Below are positions 27,702 through 35,415 of a stretch of DNA of 64,000 bases, piece after piece (the stretch's first letter is position 1; each line of letters begins with the position of its first letter). Below the pieces are notes generated by a model. It made no database searches and had not been told where the DNA came from. It saw only the letters and a list, made by a program, of their open reading frames with translations. The stretch comes from Actinomycetota bacterium (GTDB lineage: Bacteria; Actinomycetota; UBA4738; HRBIN12): positions 60,270-124,269 of the forward strand of contig BPGL01000004.1 of NCBI GenBank assembly GCA_026003015.1, given 5' to 3'. A program made the translations under genes and the position numbers.

Positions 27702-28840
27702 TCGCCGAGGACGAGGAGGTCGTGCAGCGGGCCCTCGTCGAGCTCGTCTCCTCCGACCCCGAGATGGAGATCGTCGCGGTGGTCGACGACGCCGAGCAGG
27801 CGATCGAGGCGGCTCGGCGGGAGCGGCCCGACGTGGCGCTCGTGGACGTGAAGATGCCCGGGGGCGGCGGTCCCCACGCCGCGCGCGAGATCCTCCGGGC
27901 CTCCTCGAGCACCCGCGTGCTCGCGTTGTCCGCCTACGAGGACCGTCGCACGGTGCTGGAGATGCTCCGCGCCGGCGTCGTCGGGTACCTCGTGAAGGGC
28001 ACGCCGGCCACGGAGATCCTGGGCGCGATCCGACGGACGATGCGGGGGGAGGGGGCGCTGTCGGTGGAGGTCACCGCCGACGTGATCCACGAGCTCGCCG
28101 AGGCCCTCGACCGCTCCGAGCAGCTCGCGACCCAGCTGCACGACCTGGACCGAACGAAGAGCGAGCTGATCCAGATCCTCAGCCACGAGCTGTTCACGCC
28201 GATCACCGCGATCCAGGGCTTCGCCGTCACGGTGGCCGAGCGGGGCCATGAGCTCCCACCGGAGGACGTCCGCGCGATGGTCGAGGGCGTCCAGCGGGCG
28301 TCCCAGCGCCTGCGGCGCCTCGTCGGGAACCTGGGGGCGGCGGCGCGCCTGGACCGCGAGGGGGTGGAGGTGACGACCCGACCGGTGCGGGTGGGCGAGC
28401 TCCTCGAACGGGCCCTCGCCTCCTTCCCGAGCGACACGGAGCGCCTGCGCGCTCCCGCCGCCGAGGAGGCCGTGCTCACGCGGCGCCTGTGGGCGGACCT
28501 CGATCTCGCAGCCCAGGCGCTCGTGGTCGGGATCGAGAACGCCCTCGGCTTCGGCGGCGAGTCGCCGGTCCAGGTGCGGGTCCTCCCCGGCGACGCCGCG
28601 ATCCGGATCGCGGTGGTCGACCGCGGGCCGGGCGTGCCCGAGGGCCGACGGGAGGCCGTCTTCGACGCCTTCGCCCAGCTCGATGCGAGCACGACGCGCG
28701 AGCACGAGGGGCTCGGGATCGGCCTGTACCTCGCCCGGCGGATCATGCGCGCCCAGGGGGGCGACCTCGAGCTCGGCGGGACGCCGGGCGGGGGGGCGAC
28801 CCTGGTCTACACGTTCACGGCCCTGCGCGAGGGCGCCTGA
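27680..28840 (+). CDS. REC-histidine kinase hybrid
   Basis: A 386-residue protein with the receiver first: REC (about 1-125, D56 in VALVDVKMP), then a short coiled linker, HisKA with H169 in ILSHELFTPI, and HATPase with DRGPGVP and GLGIGLYLARR. The N-box has ENALGF. The receiver closely resembles that of the upstream REC-EAL protein (both have EDRRTVLEM and GYLVKG), which points to duplication. Receiver-before-kinase proteins often relay or sense another phosphorylation input. It begins at ATG 27680 inside the previous gene and ends four bases before the convergent GGDEF gene. Confidence 0.85.
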   Translation: MAGIRILIAEDEEVVQRALVELVSSDPEMEIVAVVDDAEQAIEAARRERPDVALVDVKMPGGGGPHAAREILRASSSTRVLALSAYEDRRTVLEMLRAGVVGYLVKGTPATEILGAIRRTMRGEGALSVEVTADVIHELAEALDRSEQLATQLHDLDRTKSELIQILSHELFTPITAIQGFAVTVAERGHELPPEDVRAMVEGVQRASQRLRRLVGNLGAAARLDREGVEVTTRPVRVGELLERALASFPSDTERLRAPAAEEAVLTRRLWADLDLAAQALVVGIENALGFGGESPVQVRVLPGDAAIRIAVVDRGPGVPEGRREAVFDAFAQLDASTTREHEGLGIGLYLARRIMRAQGGDLELGGTPGGGATLVYTFTALREGA

Positions 28841-28844
28841 GGGG

Positions 28845-29804
28845 TCAGTCCGCGCGCCGGTCCATCGCCCAGGACGAGCCCGGCTGGCCCTTCGTGTACG
28901 ACTTCATCTCCGCCGCGACCGCCACGACCTCGGCGTAGTGCGCGAACCGGCGCCGCGCGGTGCTCGCGATGCCGATCGAGACGGTGAGGATCGGGAAGCG
29001 CTGGGGCTCGCCGCGGCGGTTCACGACCTCGATGTGGCCGCGCGCGCGGTCCTCCTCGTCGTAGAAGCTCGGGGCCTCCCGGTCGAAGCGCTGGACGAAC
29101 GTCTCGGCGACCAGGGCGGCGGCCTCCGGTGGAACGAGCGCGACGAAGTCGTCGCCGCCTAGATGCCCCGTGAACCCGTCGTGGGGCGCGAGCTCGCGCA
29201 CGACGTCGACGAGCGTGCGGGAGACCGAGCGGATCACCTGGTCGCCGCGCTCGAACCCGTACCGGTCGTTGTAGGCCTTGAACCCGTCGAGGTCGACGAA
29301 CAGCAGCGCGAACGCGGTCCCCTGGCCGAGGCGCCGCTCGATCTCGTCTTGGACGCGGACGTTGCCCGGCAGGCCGGTGAGGGGTGACTCGTCGCGGAGC
29401 TCTCGCTTGCGGCGCAGGACGCCCCGCACGCGCGCGAGGAGCTCGGGGGTGTCGAACGGTTTGACGATGTAGTCGTCGGCTCCGATCGCGAAGCCCTCGA
29501 GCTTGTCGGCCGAAAGACCCCGCGCCGTGAGGATGATGACCGAGACGCCGGCCGTGCTGGGATCGTCTCGAAGCAGCCGGATCAGCTCGAAGCCGTCGAC
29601 GTGGGGCATCATGACGTCGGTGATCACGAGATCGGGCGGCTCGCGTCGCACGAGCTCCAGCGCCTGTTGGCCGTCGTTGGCAACCCGGACGTCGTAGCCG
29701 GCCGAGGACAGCTCGATCTCGAGCAGCCTGGCGATGAAGGGGTCGTCGTCGACGACGAGCAACCGCTCGCCGCCGCCCTGCTCGTTCGTCTGGTCGTGGT
29801 CCAC
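28845..29804 (-). CDS. Response regulator with GGDEF domain (GGDDF variant)
   Basis: A 319-residue REC-GGDEF protein. REC covers about 10-125 (D63 in LVITDVMMP, K in DDYIVKPFDTP). The GGDEF domain follows PLTGLPGN with FVDLDGFKAYNDRYG and the active-site loop HLGGDDF at 216-220, where the usual E is D. Aspartate may still bind metal, so diguanylate cyclase activity is possible but uncertain. It starts at GTG 29804 after GGAGCGAGGATCGC. Beside a REC-EAL protein, it suggests a balanced c-di-GMP switch. Confidence 0.85.
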   Translation of the reverse strand: MDHDQTNEQGGGERLLVVDDDPFIARLLEIELSSAGYDVRVANDGQQALELVRREPPDLVITDVMMPHVDGFELIRLLRDDPSTAGVSVIILTARGLSADKLEGFAIGADDYIVKPFDTPELLARVRGVLRRKRELRDESPLTGLPGNVRVQDEIERRLGQGTAFALLFVDLDGFKAYNDRYGFERGDQVIRSVSRTLVDVVRELAPHDGFTGHLGGDDFVALVPPEAAALVAETFVQRFDREAPSFYDEEDRARGHIEVVNRRGEPQRFPILTVSIGIASTARRRFAHYAEVVAVAAEMKSYTKGQPGSSWAMDRRAD

Positions 29805-29901
29805 GCGATCCTCGCTCCTTGCGCGGCGCGGGCGCCGGGTGGAGGCATCGGCAGCTTACCCCGACCGCTCGAGCCTCTCGGGAGCTCGGCTCCCCCGTCC
29901 G

Positions 29902-29907
29902 TAGACT
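29902..29907 (+). promoter_or_regulatory. -10 box TAGACT, leaderless start of SRPBCC gene
   Basis: TAGACT lies six bases before the GTG at 29914 in the 109-base gap divergent from the GGDEF gene. No ribosome site is seen. Confidence 0.5.
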
Positions 29908-29913
29908 GCCTGC

Positions 29914-30405
29914 GTGGAGGTCGAGCGCTCGATCGAGCTGCCGGTGTCGCAGGCGAGGGCCTGGGCGTTCCTCGTGGACTGGGAGCGACAGGCCGACTGG
30001 ATGCTCGACGCCGACCGCGTTCGGGTCCTCACCTCGGAGCGCTCGGGGGTCGGCGTTCGGCTCGCGGTGCCCACCCGCGTGCTCGGCCTGCCGCTGCTCG
30101 AGGAGCGCCTCGAGGTCGTCGTCTGGGACCCGCCGCGGCGGCTCGTGGTCGCCCACCGGCGGTTCGTGGCGGGCGAGGGCGAGTGGCGGCTCGACCCCGC
30201 CTCCTCGGGCGGGACCCGGTTCAGCTGGCGAGAGGAGCTCCGGCTGCCGATCCCGGTCCTCGGTCCGCTCGCGCTCCTGGCCTACCGACCGGTGCTGGGC
30301 GCCCTGATGGCCCGCTCGATGCACCGGCTCCGTCGGCTCGTGATCGCGGCCGGGCCCGCCGTCAGGCCGACGGCGCCGGAGGAGGGCCGAGCGCGATCAG
30401 GATGA
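29914..30405 (+). CDS. SRPBCC-fold protein (polyketide cyclase/START-like)
   Basis: A 163-residue protein with the START-like pattern: the opening strand VERSIELPVSQARAWAFLVDW, then LEVVVWDPPRRLVVAHRRF, GTRFSWREELRL and a long C-terminal helix LMARSMHRLRRLV. Such proteins bind hydrophobic ligands in a helix-grip cavity. No specific ligand or partner is indicated. GTG 29914 is supported by the TAGACT box. Its last 44 bases overlap the convergent cupin gene. Confidence 0.7.
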   Translation: MEVERSIELPVSQARAWAFLVDWERQADWMLDADRVRVLTSERSGVGVRLAVPTRVLGLPLLEERLEVVVWDPPRRLVVAHRRFVAGEGEWRLDPASSGGTRFSWREELRLPIPVLGPLALLAYRPVLGALMARSMHRLRRLVIAAGPAVRPTAPEEGRARSG

Positions 30406-30691
30406 CCGACGGCTCCGGGGAGGCGTTGCGGATCGTCAGCGCCCGCCCGGCCGGCACGAGGACCGAGGACCACTGCTTCATCCGGGCGCGCTTGAGCCCG
30501 ACCTGGACGGCGACCTCGCCGGCGAGCACGATGAGCAGCCCGTCGGAGCGCTCGTCGACGAGCGGGCCGAGGTCCTGGGAGCCCTCGAGGCAGACGATCT
30601 CCGACCACAGGCCCGGAGCCTCCCACAGGACCTGGGTCGTGGGGCCGTCGTCGGAGAAGCGCACGAGATCGCGGATGTCTCGGGTCTTCAT
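30362..30691 (-). CDS. Small cupin-like protein
   Basis: A 109-residue single-domain protein with beta-rich, cupin-like pattern: LLIVLAGEVAVQVG and SSVLVPAGRALTIRNASPEPSVILIALG. The usual metal-binding histidines of cupin motif 1 are missing, so it may bind ligand without metal or be a degenerate cupin. It overlaps the SRPBCC gene at its 3' end. ATG 30691 has a TAGGCT box nine bases upstream. Function unknown. Confidence 0.55.
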   Translation of the reverse strand: MKTRDIRDLVRFSDDGPTTQVLWEAPGLWSEIVCLEGSQDLGPLVDERSDGLLIVLAGEVAVQVGLKRARMKQWSSVLVPAGRALTIRNASPEPSVILIALGPPPAPSA

Positions 30692-30700
30692 CCCGGCCCG

Positions 30701-30727
30701 AGCCTAGTCGAAGCGCCCGGCTAGACT
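30701..30727. promoter_or_regulatory. Divergent -10 boxes for cupin and aminopeptidase genes
   Basis: TAGGCT on the minus strand (30701-30706) is nine bases before the cupin ATG. TAGACT on the plus strand (30722-30727) is about 30 bases before the aminopeptidase ATG, which also has GAGGAGGCAGG as its ribosome site. The two boxes are 15 bases apart in a 66-base gap. Confidence 0.48.
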
Positions 30728-30757
30728 CCGCCCGCAGAGCCGACCCGAGGAGGCAGG

Positions 30758-32224
30758 ATGTTCGCGTTCGCCACGGAGTCCCCCAAGCAGGTCCGGGTCG
30801 ACCTTCTCGTGCTCCCCGTGTTCGAAGGACCCGAGCCGGGGCCGGGGGTTGCGGAGGTCGGGCTCGCCGACGCGTTCGGGTCGGCTCGCCTGCGCGGGGC
30901 CAGGGGAGACTCGCTGCTCGTGCCGGCGAGCGACGGCCGATTCGCGGCCGGCGCCGCCCTGCTCGTGGGCGCGGGCCCACGCGCGTCGTTCACCCCGGAG
31001 GTCGCCCGCCGGGTGCTCGGACGCGCCGCGCCCGTCGCTCGGCGCTTCGGCCGGGTGGCCACGACCGCCGCGCTCGCGTTCCGCGGGCGTCAGGCGCTCG
31101 AGGCGGTGCAGGCCGCCGCGGAGGGCTTGGGCCTCGGCGCGTACCGGTTCGACCGCTTCCGGACCAAGGGGGTCGACGATCGTCGCCTTCGGCGGGTCGT
31201 CGTCCTCGGCTCCGAGCGTTGGGACGCCGCCGCGATGCGCGCGGCCGTTCGTCGGGCCGAGGTCGTCGTGGAGGCGGTCACGTGGGCGCGCGACCTGGTG
31301 AACACCCCGGCCGGCGACCTCCCGCCGGCCGAGATCGCGAGGGCGGCCCAGGCGATGGCGCGCCGTGCCGGGCTCACGTGCCGCGTCTGGAGCGACGCCC
31401 ATCTTCGCCAGCGGGGCTTCGGCGGGATCATCGGGGTCGGCAAGGGCTCGGCCAATCCTCCGCGGATGATCGAGCTCGCCTACCGGGGTGCGGGGCGGGA
31501 CCGGCCCATCGCGCTCACCGGCAAGGGCGTCGCGTTCGACTCCGGAGGTCTGTCGCTCAAGGATGCGACGGGCATGGAGACGATGAAGGACGACATGGGC
31601 GGCGCGGCCTCGGTGCTGGCCACGATGCAGGCGATCGCGGCGCTGCGCCCTCGGCTCAACGTGATCGCCGCGATCCCCTGCGTCGAGAACATGCCCAGCG
31701 GCTCCGCCCAGAAACCCGGGGACGTGATCCGCCACTACGGCGGGACGACGAGCGAGGTGCTGAACACCGACGCGGAGGGCCGCCTGATCCTGGCCGATGC
31801 CCTCGCCTACCTCGTGGAACGCTCGCCGGAGCTCGTCGTCGACGTCGCGACGCTGACCGGGGCGTGCATGGTGGCGCTGGGAACCGACATCGTGGGGGTG
31901 TTCGGCAACGACGACGCGCTCGTCGGACGGCTGCTCGCGGCGGGACGCGCCGTCGGAGAGCCGATCTGGCAGCTGCCCCTGCATCGGGAGTATCGATCGA
32001 TGCTCGACTCGTCGGTCGCCGACATCAAGAACATCGGCAAGCGCTACGGCGGGGCGATCACCGCGGCGTTGTTCCTCGCCGAGTTCGTCGGGGACGTCCC
32101 GTGGGCGCACCTGGACGTCGCGGGCCCGGCGTTCGCCGAGCAGGACACCGACCTCGGGCCCAGGGGTGCCACGGGCGTGCCGGTCCGCACGCTCGTGCGT
32201 TTCCTGCTCGACCGCTCCGCCTGA
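30758..32224 (+). CDS. pepA: Leucyl aminopeptidase (M17)
   Basis: A 488-residue zinc/manganese aminopeptidase removing N-terminal residues from peptides. The M17 signature NTDAEGRLILADAL is intact, with the metal/catalytic lysine region TGKGVAFDSGGLSLK and DDMGGAASVLA. The N-terminal 150 residues form the typical regulatory domain. GAGGAGGCAGG precedes ATG 30758. It heads a run of tightly packed plus-strand genes through 35.08 kb; the link between them is not obvious. Confidence 0.9.
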   Translation: MFAFATESPKQVRVDLLVLPVFEGPEPGPGVAEVGLADAFGSARLRGARGDSLLVPASDGRFAAGAALLVGAGPRASFTPEVARRVLGRAAPVARRFGRVATTAALAFRGRQALEAVQAAAEGLGLGAYRFDRFRTKGVDDRRLRRVVVLGSERWDAAAMRAAVRRAEVVVEAVTWARDLVNTPAGDLPPAEIARAAQAMARRAGLTCRVWSDAHLRQRGFGGIIGVGKGSANPPRMIELAYRGAGRDRPIALTGKGVAFDSGGLSLKDATGMETMKDDMGGAASVLATMQAIAALRPRLNVIAAIPCVENMPSGSAQKPGDVIRHYGGTTSEVLNTDAEGRLILADALAYLVERSPELVVDVATLTGACMVALGTDIVGVFGNDDALVGRLLAAGRAVGEPIWQLPLHREYRSMLDSSVADIKNIGKRYGGAITAALFLAEFVGDVPWAHLDVAGPAFAEQDTDLGPRGATGVPVRTLVRFLLDRSA

Positions 32225-32262
32225 GTGGTCGAGGGGAGCGCGGGCGTGGCGGGGGTCGGGGC

Positions 32263-33042
32263 GTGAGCGGGTTCGCCGGCGTGATGGCCGTCGTGCTCAC
32301 GGAGCTGCTCGCCGGGGCGGCGGCGTTCACGTGGCTCACGCCCCTGTGGAACGAGGCGCGGCGCACGCACTTCCGGGTCTTCGGCCTCGTCGTCACGCCG
32401 CTGGTCGGGGTCCCGGCGTGGCTCGCTGCCACGCAGGGGCTCGAGCCGGAAAGCGTCGCGGGGTCGTGGGCGGTTCGGCTCGTGGCGCTCGCCACCGGGT
32501 GCGCGGCGGCGTCCACGCTCGGGCTGCTGGCCCGCCGGGAAGCGCTGGGCCGCGCGTTCGGGATCGCGACGATCCCGGCCGCGACCGCCGCCCTGGTGGC
32601 GTTCGCGGGAACCGGTCGCGGGGCGCCGATCACCGACGCGGCGCAGCTGCTCGCGGGCGCGGCGTTCCTCGGCGCCGTCTTCGACGGGCTGTTCCTCGGT
32701 CACTGGTACCTCACGGACCGCAAGCTGACGCGCCGGCCGATCCGGCGGATCACGCAGATCGCCATCGCCGCCTCGGCCGTCGGGATCGCCGGGATCGCGC
32801 TGGGCGGCTTCGAGGCCACCCCCGCGACCGAGGCGTTCGTCAACCCGCTCCTCACCGCCGGCGCGCTCGCGCCGTGGATCGCCCTGGGCAGCGCGTTCAC
32901 GACGCTCGTGGTGTGCGTGCTGGCCCTGGCGGCGCTTCGGGGCGAGCGACCGTCGGCGGTGCAGGCAGCGACCGGCTTCTACTACCTCGGCGTGATCACC
33001 GCGCTCACCGCGGAGGTGGCGGCGCGCGTGCGGTTCCTGTGA
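32263..33042 (+). CDS. Polytopic membrane protein, unknown
   Basis: A protein of about 259 residues with six or seven hydrophobic helices (for example VMAVVLTELLAGAAAFTWL, LLAGAAFLGAVFDGLFLGHW, LLTAGALAPWIALGSAF). HWYLTDRKL is a polar loop between helices. I do not recognise the family. GTG 32263 has only a weak ribosome site; ATG 32284 is an alternative. Its stop overlaps the next start as TGATG, so it is coupled to the CPBP protease gene. The 607-residue track ORF is a false extension through pepA. Confidence 0.62.
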   Translation: MSGFAGVMAVVLTELLAGAAAFTWLTPLWNEARRTHFRVFGLVVTPLVGVPAWLAATQGLEPESVAGSWAVRLVALATGCAAASTLGLLARREALGRAFGIATIPAATAALVAFAGTGRGAPITDAAQLLAGAAFLGAVFDGLFLGHWYLTDRKLTRRPIRRITQIAIAASAVGIAGIALGGFEATPATEAFVNPLLTAGALAPWIALGSAFTTLVVCVLALAALRGERPSAVQAATGFYYLGVITALTAEVAARVRFL

Positions 33043-33671
33043 TGGACCTCGCCGTGGCGCTGGTCGGCGGTCCGGTGGTCGCCCTCGTCGTCGCCCTCGC
33101 CTGGCGCGCCAACACGCGGGCGATGGGCCCGCTCGTCCTGCTCCCGGCGGCGCTGGTGCTCGTCGGCCTGGCGGCCTTCGCGGTCCGCCCGCCCAGGGTC
33201 GCGCCTTCCGTGGGCCCCGTCGCCGCGCTCGCGGCGGGGATCGCGACGGGGCTCGGCCTGTGGGCGGCCGCTCGCGCGCTCGTGGCGCTCGCGGGCCCGC
33301 GCTTCGCCGCGGCCACGCGCGCGCTGTACACGACCGCACGAGGGTCGGCGGGGCCCGGGTCCGTGGGGCTCGTCGTGCTCGCGGCGCTCGGCGAGGAGGT
33401 GTTCTGGCGGGGGCTCGTGCAGCCCCTCGGGGCCGAGGGGCTCGGCGGAGCGGCGCCGGGCGCCGTCGTCGGCTGGCTCGCCTTCGTCGCCGCCAACGCG
33501 ACGAGCGGGCGGTCGCCGATCTTGGTGGCCGCGGTCGTCGGCGGGGCGTGCTGGAGCGCGCTCGCGTGGTGGAGCGGCGGGGTGCTCGCCGGCGCCGTCA
33601 GCCATATGCTCTTCGCCGGCCTGATGCTCGCGGCCCCGCCGTGGGGCGTGAGGGAGGAGGGGGGACGGTGA
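33042..33671 (+). CDS. CPBP-family intramembrane protease-like protein
   Basis: A 209-residue membrane protein with the CPBP/Abi motif 1 AALGEEVFWRGLVQPLG (the EExxxR glutamates and arginine) and a C-terminal histidine in GAVSHMLFAG. Family members are metal-independent or metal-using membrane proteases, or act in prenyl-protein processing and bacteriocin immunity. ATG 33042 overlaps the previous stop by one base. Its stop overlaps the next gene as GTGA. The substrate is unknown; the paired membrane protein could be one, as speculation. Confidence 0.75.
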   Translation: MDLAVALVGGPVVALVVALAWRANTRAMGPLVLLPAALVLVGLAAFAVRPPRVAPSVGPVAALAAGIATGLGLWAAARALVALAGPRFAAATRALYTTARGSAGPGSVGLVVLAALGEEVFWRGLVQPLGAEGLGGAAPGAVVGWLAFVAANATSGRSPILVAAVVGGACWSALAWWSGGVLAGAVSHMLFAGLMLAAPPWGVREEGGR

Positions 33672-34615
33672 GCTTCCTGTCCACGGCGGTGCGATCCGTC
33701 TTGGAGCGGGGCGCGTTCTGCGTCGCGGCCGCCATGACCCCCAGCGGTCCCCACGCGACGCCGCTCGTGTTCGCGGCGAGCGGTGGGCGGCTGTGGCTCA
33801 CGACCTCTCGGCGGTCGGTGAAGGCCCGCGCCTGGCAACGGGACCCGGTCGCCGCCGGGCTCGTGCGCCACGAGGATCTGGCCGTGACGTTCACCGGCAC
33901 GGTGCGCACCTACGACGCCCTCGACCGACGGACCTGGGGGGCCGCCGTCGCGGAGGCGACGACGATCGCTCGGGCGACGGCGGCGTTCGCGCGCAAGAAC
34001 GCGCGCTTCTTCGCCGGCTACGCCTTCGACGCTCGTGAGGTCCCGCTCGCCTGGACCCCCCCGGGCCGGGTCCTCGTCGGGATCGACCTCGAGCGCACGG
34101 CCCTGTTGGACCCCGGCGGCGTGCAGGAGGGCCGAGGGCGGTGGGGCGGGACGCCCCGGTCGCGGGCGACGTTCCGCCGCCCCCCCGCGGGCGACGACCC
34201 GCTCGACGCGCTGCCCACGTCGGTCGCCGCCGCGGTGGGCCGGCAGGGGGAGGGGGGGCTGACGATCGTCGGAGAGCGGGGGCCCGTCGTGCTCCCGGCT
34301 CGGTGGCGGGTCGACGAGCACGGGCTGTGGGCCGCGCTGCCGTCCGAGACGCTGGCCCTGGCCGACGCGGAGGCCGAGGCTCCCGTCGCCCTCACGATCG
34401 ACGCCCCCTCGATCTGGCGCGCACGCGACATGGTCGGCGCCTTGCTGCAGGGCACCGGGTCGTGCTTCGTGGTGGGGATGCTCGGCTCGGGCGCCGGCAG
34501 CTGCGAGCGGCTCCTGCGCTCGATCGATCCGAGCGCCGACGCGCTCGTGCGGATCGATCCGAGGCGCGTGGTGTGGTGGGAGGGCTGGTCGAGCGGGAGC
34601 ACCGCTCGCGCATGA
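33668..34615 (+). CDS. Pyridoxamine 5'-phosphate oxidase-fold protein
   Basis: A 315-residue protein. Residues 1-130 resemble the split-barrel FMN-binding fold (ERGAFCVAAAMTPSGPHATPLVFAASGGRLWLTTS, KARAWQRDP). A second half (about 190-310) has a similar start (LPARWRVDEHGLWAALPSE), suggesting an internal duplication of the barrel. Members bind FMN, F420 or heme and act on small molecules. GTG 33668 overlaps the CPBP stop by four bases, and its stop overlaps the next gene. The particular cofactor is unknown. Confidence 0.62.
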   Translation: MSFLSTAVRSVLERGAFCVAAAMTPSGPHATPLVFAASGGRLWLTTSRRSVKARAWQRDPVAAGLVRHEDLAVTFTGTVRTYDALDRRTWGAAVAEATTIARATAAFARKNARFFAGYAFDAREVPLAWTPPGRVLVGIDLERTALLDPGGVQEGRGRWGGTPRSRATFRRPPAGDDPLDALPTSVAAAVGRQGEGGLTIVGERGPVVLPARWRVDEHGLWAALPSETLALADAEAEAPVALTIDAPSIWRARDMVGALLQGTGSCFVVGMLGSGAGSCERLLRSIDPSADALVRIDPRRVVWWEGWSSGSTARA

Positions 34616-35082
34616 CGCGGGTCCGGGTCGCCGTTCGGGTCGACGCTCCGGCGGAGCTCGTCTGGCGGGTCGTCGCGGACCCCCGGAACCTGCCCCACTG
34701 GGATCGCCACATCGTCGGCGTGTCGCTTGCGTCGTCGCGGCTCGCCCCCGGGGCCACCTACGTCGTGACGATGGCGTTCATGGGCGTGCGGGCGCGCGTG
34801 CGCTGCGAGGTCCTCGACTGGGAGCCTCCTCGCCGGTCCCGCGTGCGCCTCAATGGGGTGCTCGAGGCCACGGTCACGACGGAGATCGAGCCGCGCGCCG
34901 GCGAGCGCTCGACGCTCCGCCACGAGGTCGACTACGAGTTCCGAGGTCCGCTCGGACGCTTCGCGGGGGCCAGCCTGGGGGCGGTCGGTGGGGCGCAGCT
35001 GGCGCTTCGACACGGCACGCTCGCGCAGAAGCGCGCGGCCGAGGAAGCGGCGCGCCGCCCGACGCGTTCCAGCCCGCGCTAG
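34612..35082 (+). CDS. SRPBCC-fold protein
   Basis: A 156-residue START-like protein: VRVAVRVDAPAELVWRVVADPRNLPHW, then VTMAFMGVRARVRCEVLDWEPPRRSRV and a C-terminal helix with ALRHGTLAQKRAAEEAARR. It probably binds a hydrophobic ligand; no ligand is evident. ATG 34612 overlaps the preceding stop as ATGA, closing a five-gene run from pepA. It ends in CTAG, two bases before the convergent LapA-like gene's stop. Confidence 0.68.
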   Translation: MTRVRVAVRVDAPAELVWRVVADPRNLPHWDRHIVGVSLASSRLAPGATYVVTMAFMGVRARVRCEVLDWEPPRRSRVRLNGVLEATVTTEIEPRAGERSTLRHEVDYEFRGPLGRFAGASLGAVGGAQLALRHGTLAQKRAAEEAARRPTRSSPR

Positions 35083-35100
35083 CGCTAGCGCTCGCGCTCG
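35075..35100. repeat. Short tandem repeat at convergent stop codons
   Basis: The sequence CGCGCTAGCGCTAGCGCTCGCGCTCGCGC contains the 6-mer GCGCTA twice and then GCGCTC twice. The first CTAG (35079-35082) holds the plus-strand stop TAG; the second (35085-35088) holds the minus-strand stop, read as CTA on the plus strand. Confidence 0.8.
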
Positions 35101-35378
35101 CGCAACCGCGCTTCCGCGCGGCGCGCGCGTCGCTCGGCGCCACCGATCCTTCCGACGACCCAGCCGCCGAGGAGCCCGAGGAGCGCCGCGACGACGATCG
35201 AGGTCCACACCGGGAACCAACCGTCCCAGAAGAGGAACGCGATGCGGGCGCGCGACCCGTTCTGGAGGATGAACACGACGAGCAGGACGAGCACGATCCC
35301 CAGGACGATCAGCTTGCCGCTCGGACCCTCACGCCGCTCGACCCACTCGGGGCGGCCCCCGTCGCCGCGGTCGCGCAT
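35085..35378 (-). CDS. LapA/DUF1049-like membrane protein
   Basis: A 97-residue protein with two membrane helices: KLIVLGIVLVLLVVFILQNGS and SIVVAALLGLLGGWVVGRIGG, joined by RARIAFLFWDGWFPVWT. This matches the lipopolysaccharide assembly LapA/DUF1049 domain, also widespread in actinomycetes where its function is unclear. The C-terminus is a basic coiled stretch (RRARRAEARLRERER). ATG 35378 follows GGGAGGGTCG; the track start 35417 is too long. Confidence 0.7.
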   Translation of the reverse strand: MRDRGDGGRPEWVERREGPSGKLIVLGIVLVLLVVFILQNGSRARIAFLFWDGWFPVWTSIVVAALLGLLGGWVVGRIGGAERRARRAEARLRERER

Positions 35379-35415
35379 CGACCCTCCCTGACGGCTCCGG
35401 CTTGGATTATGCATC

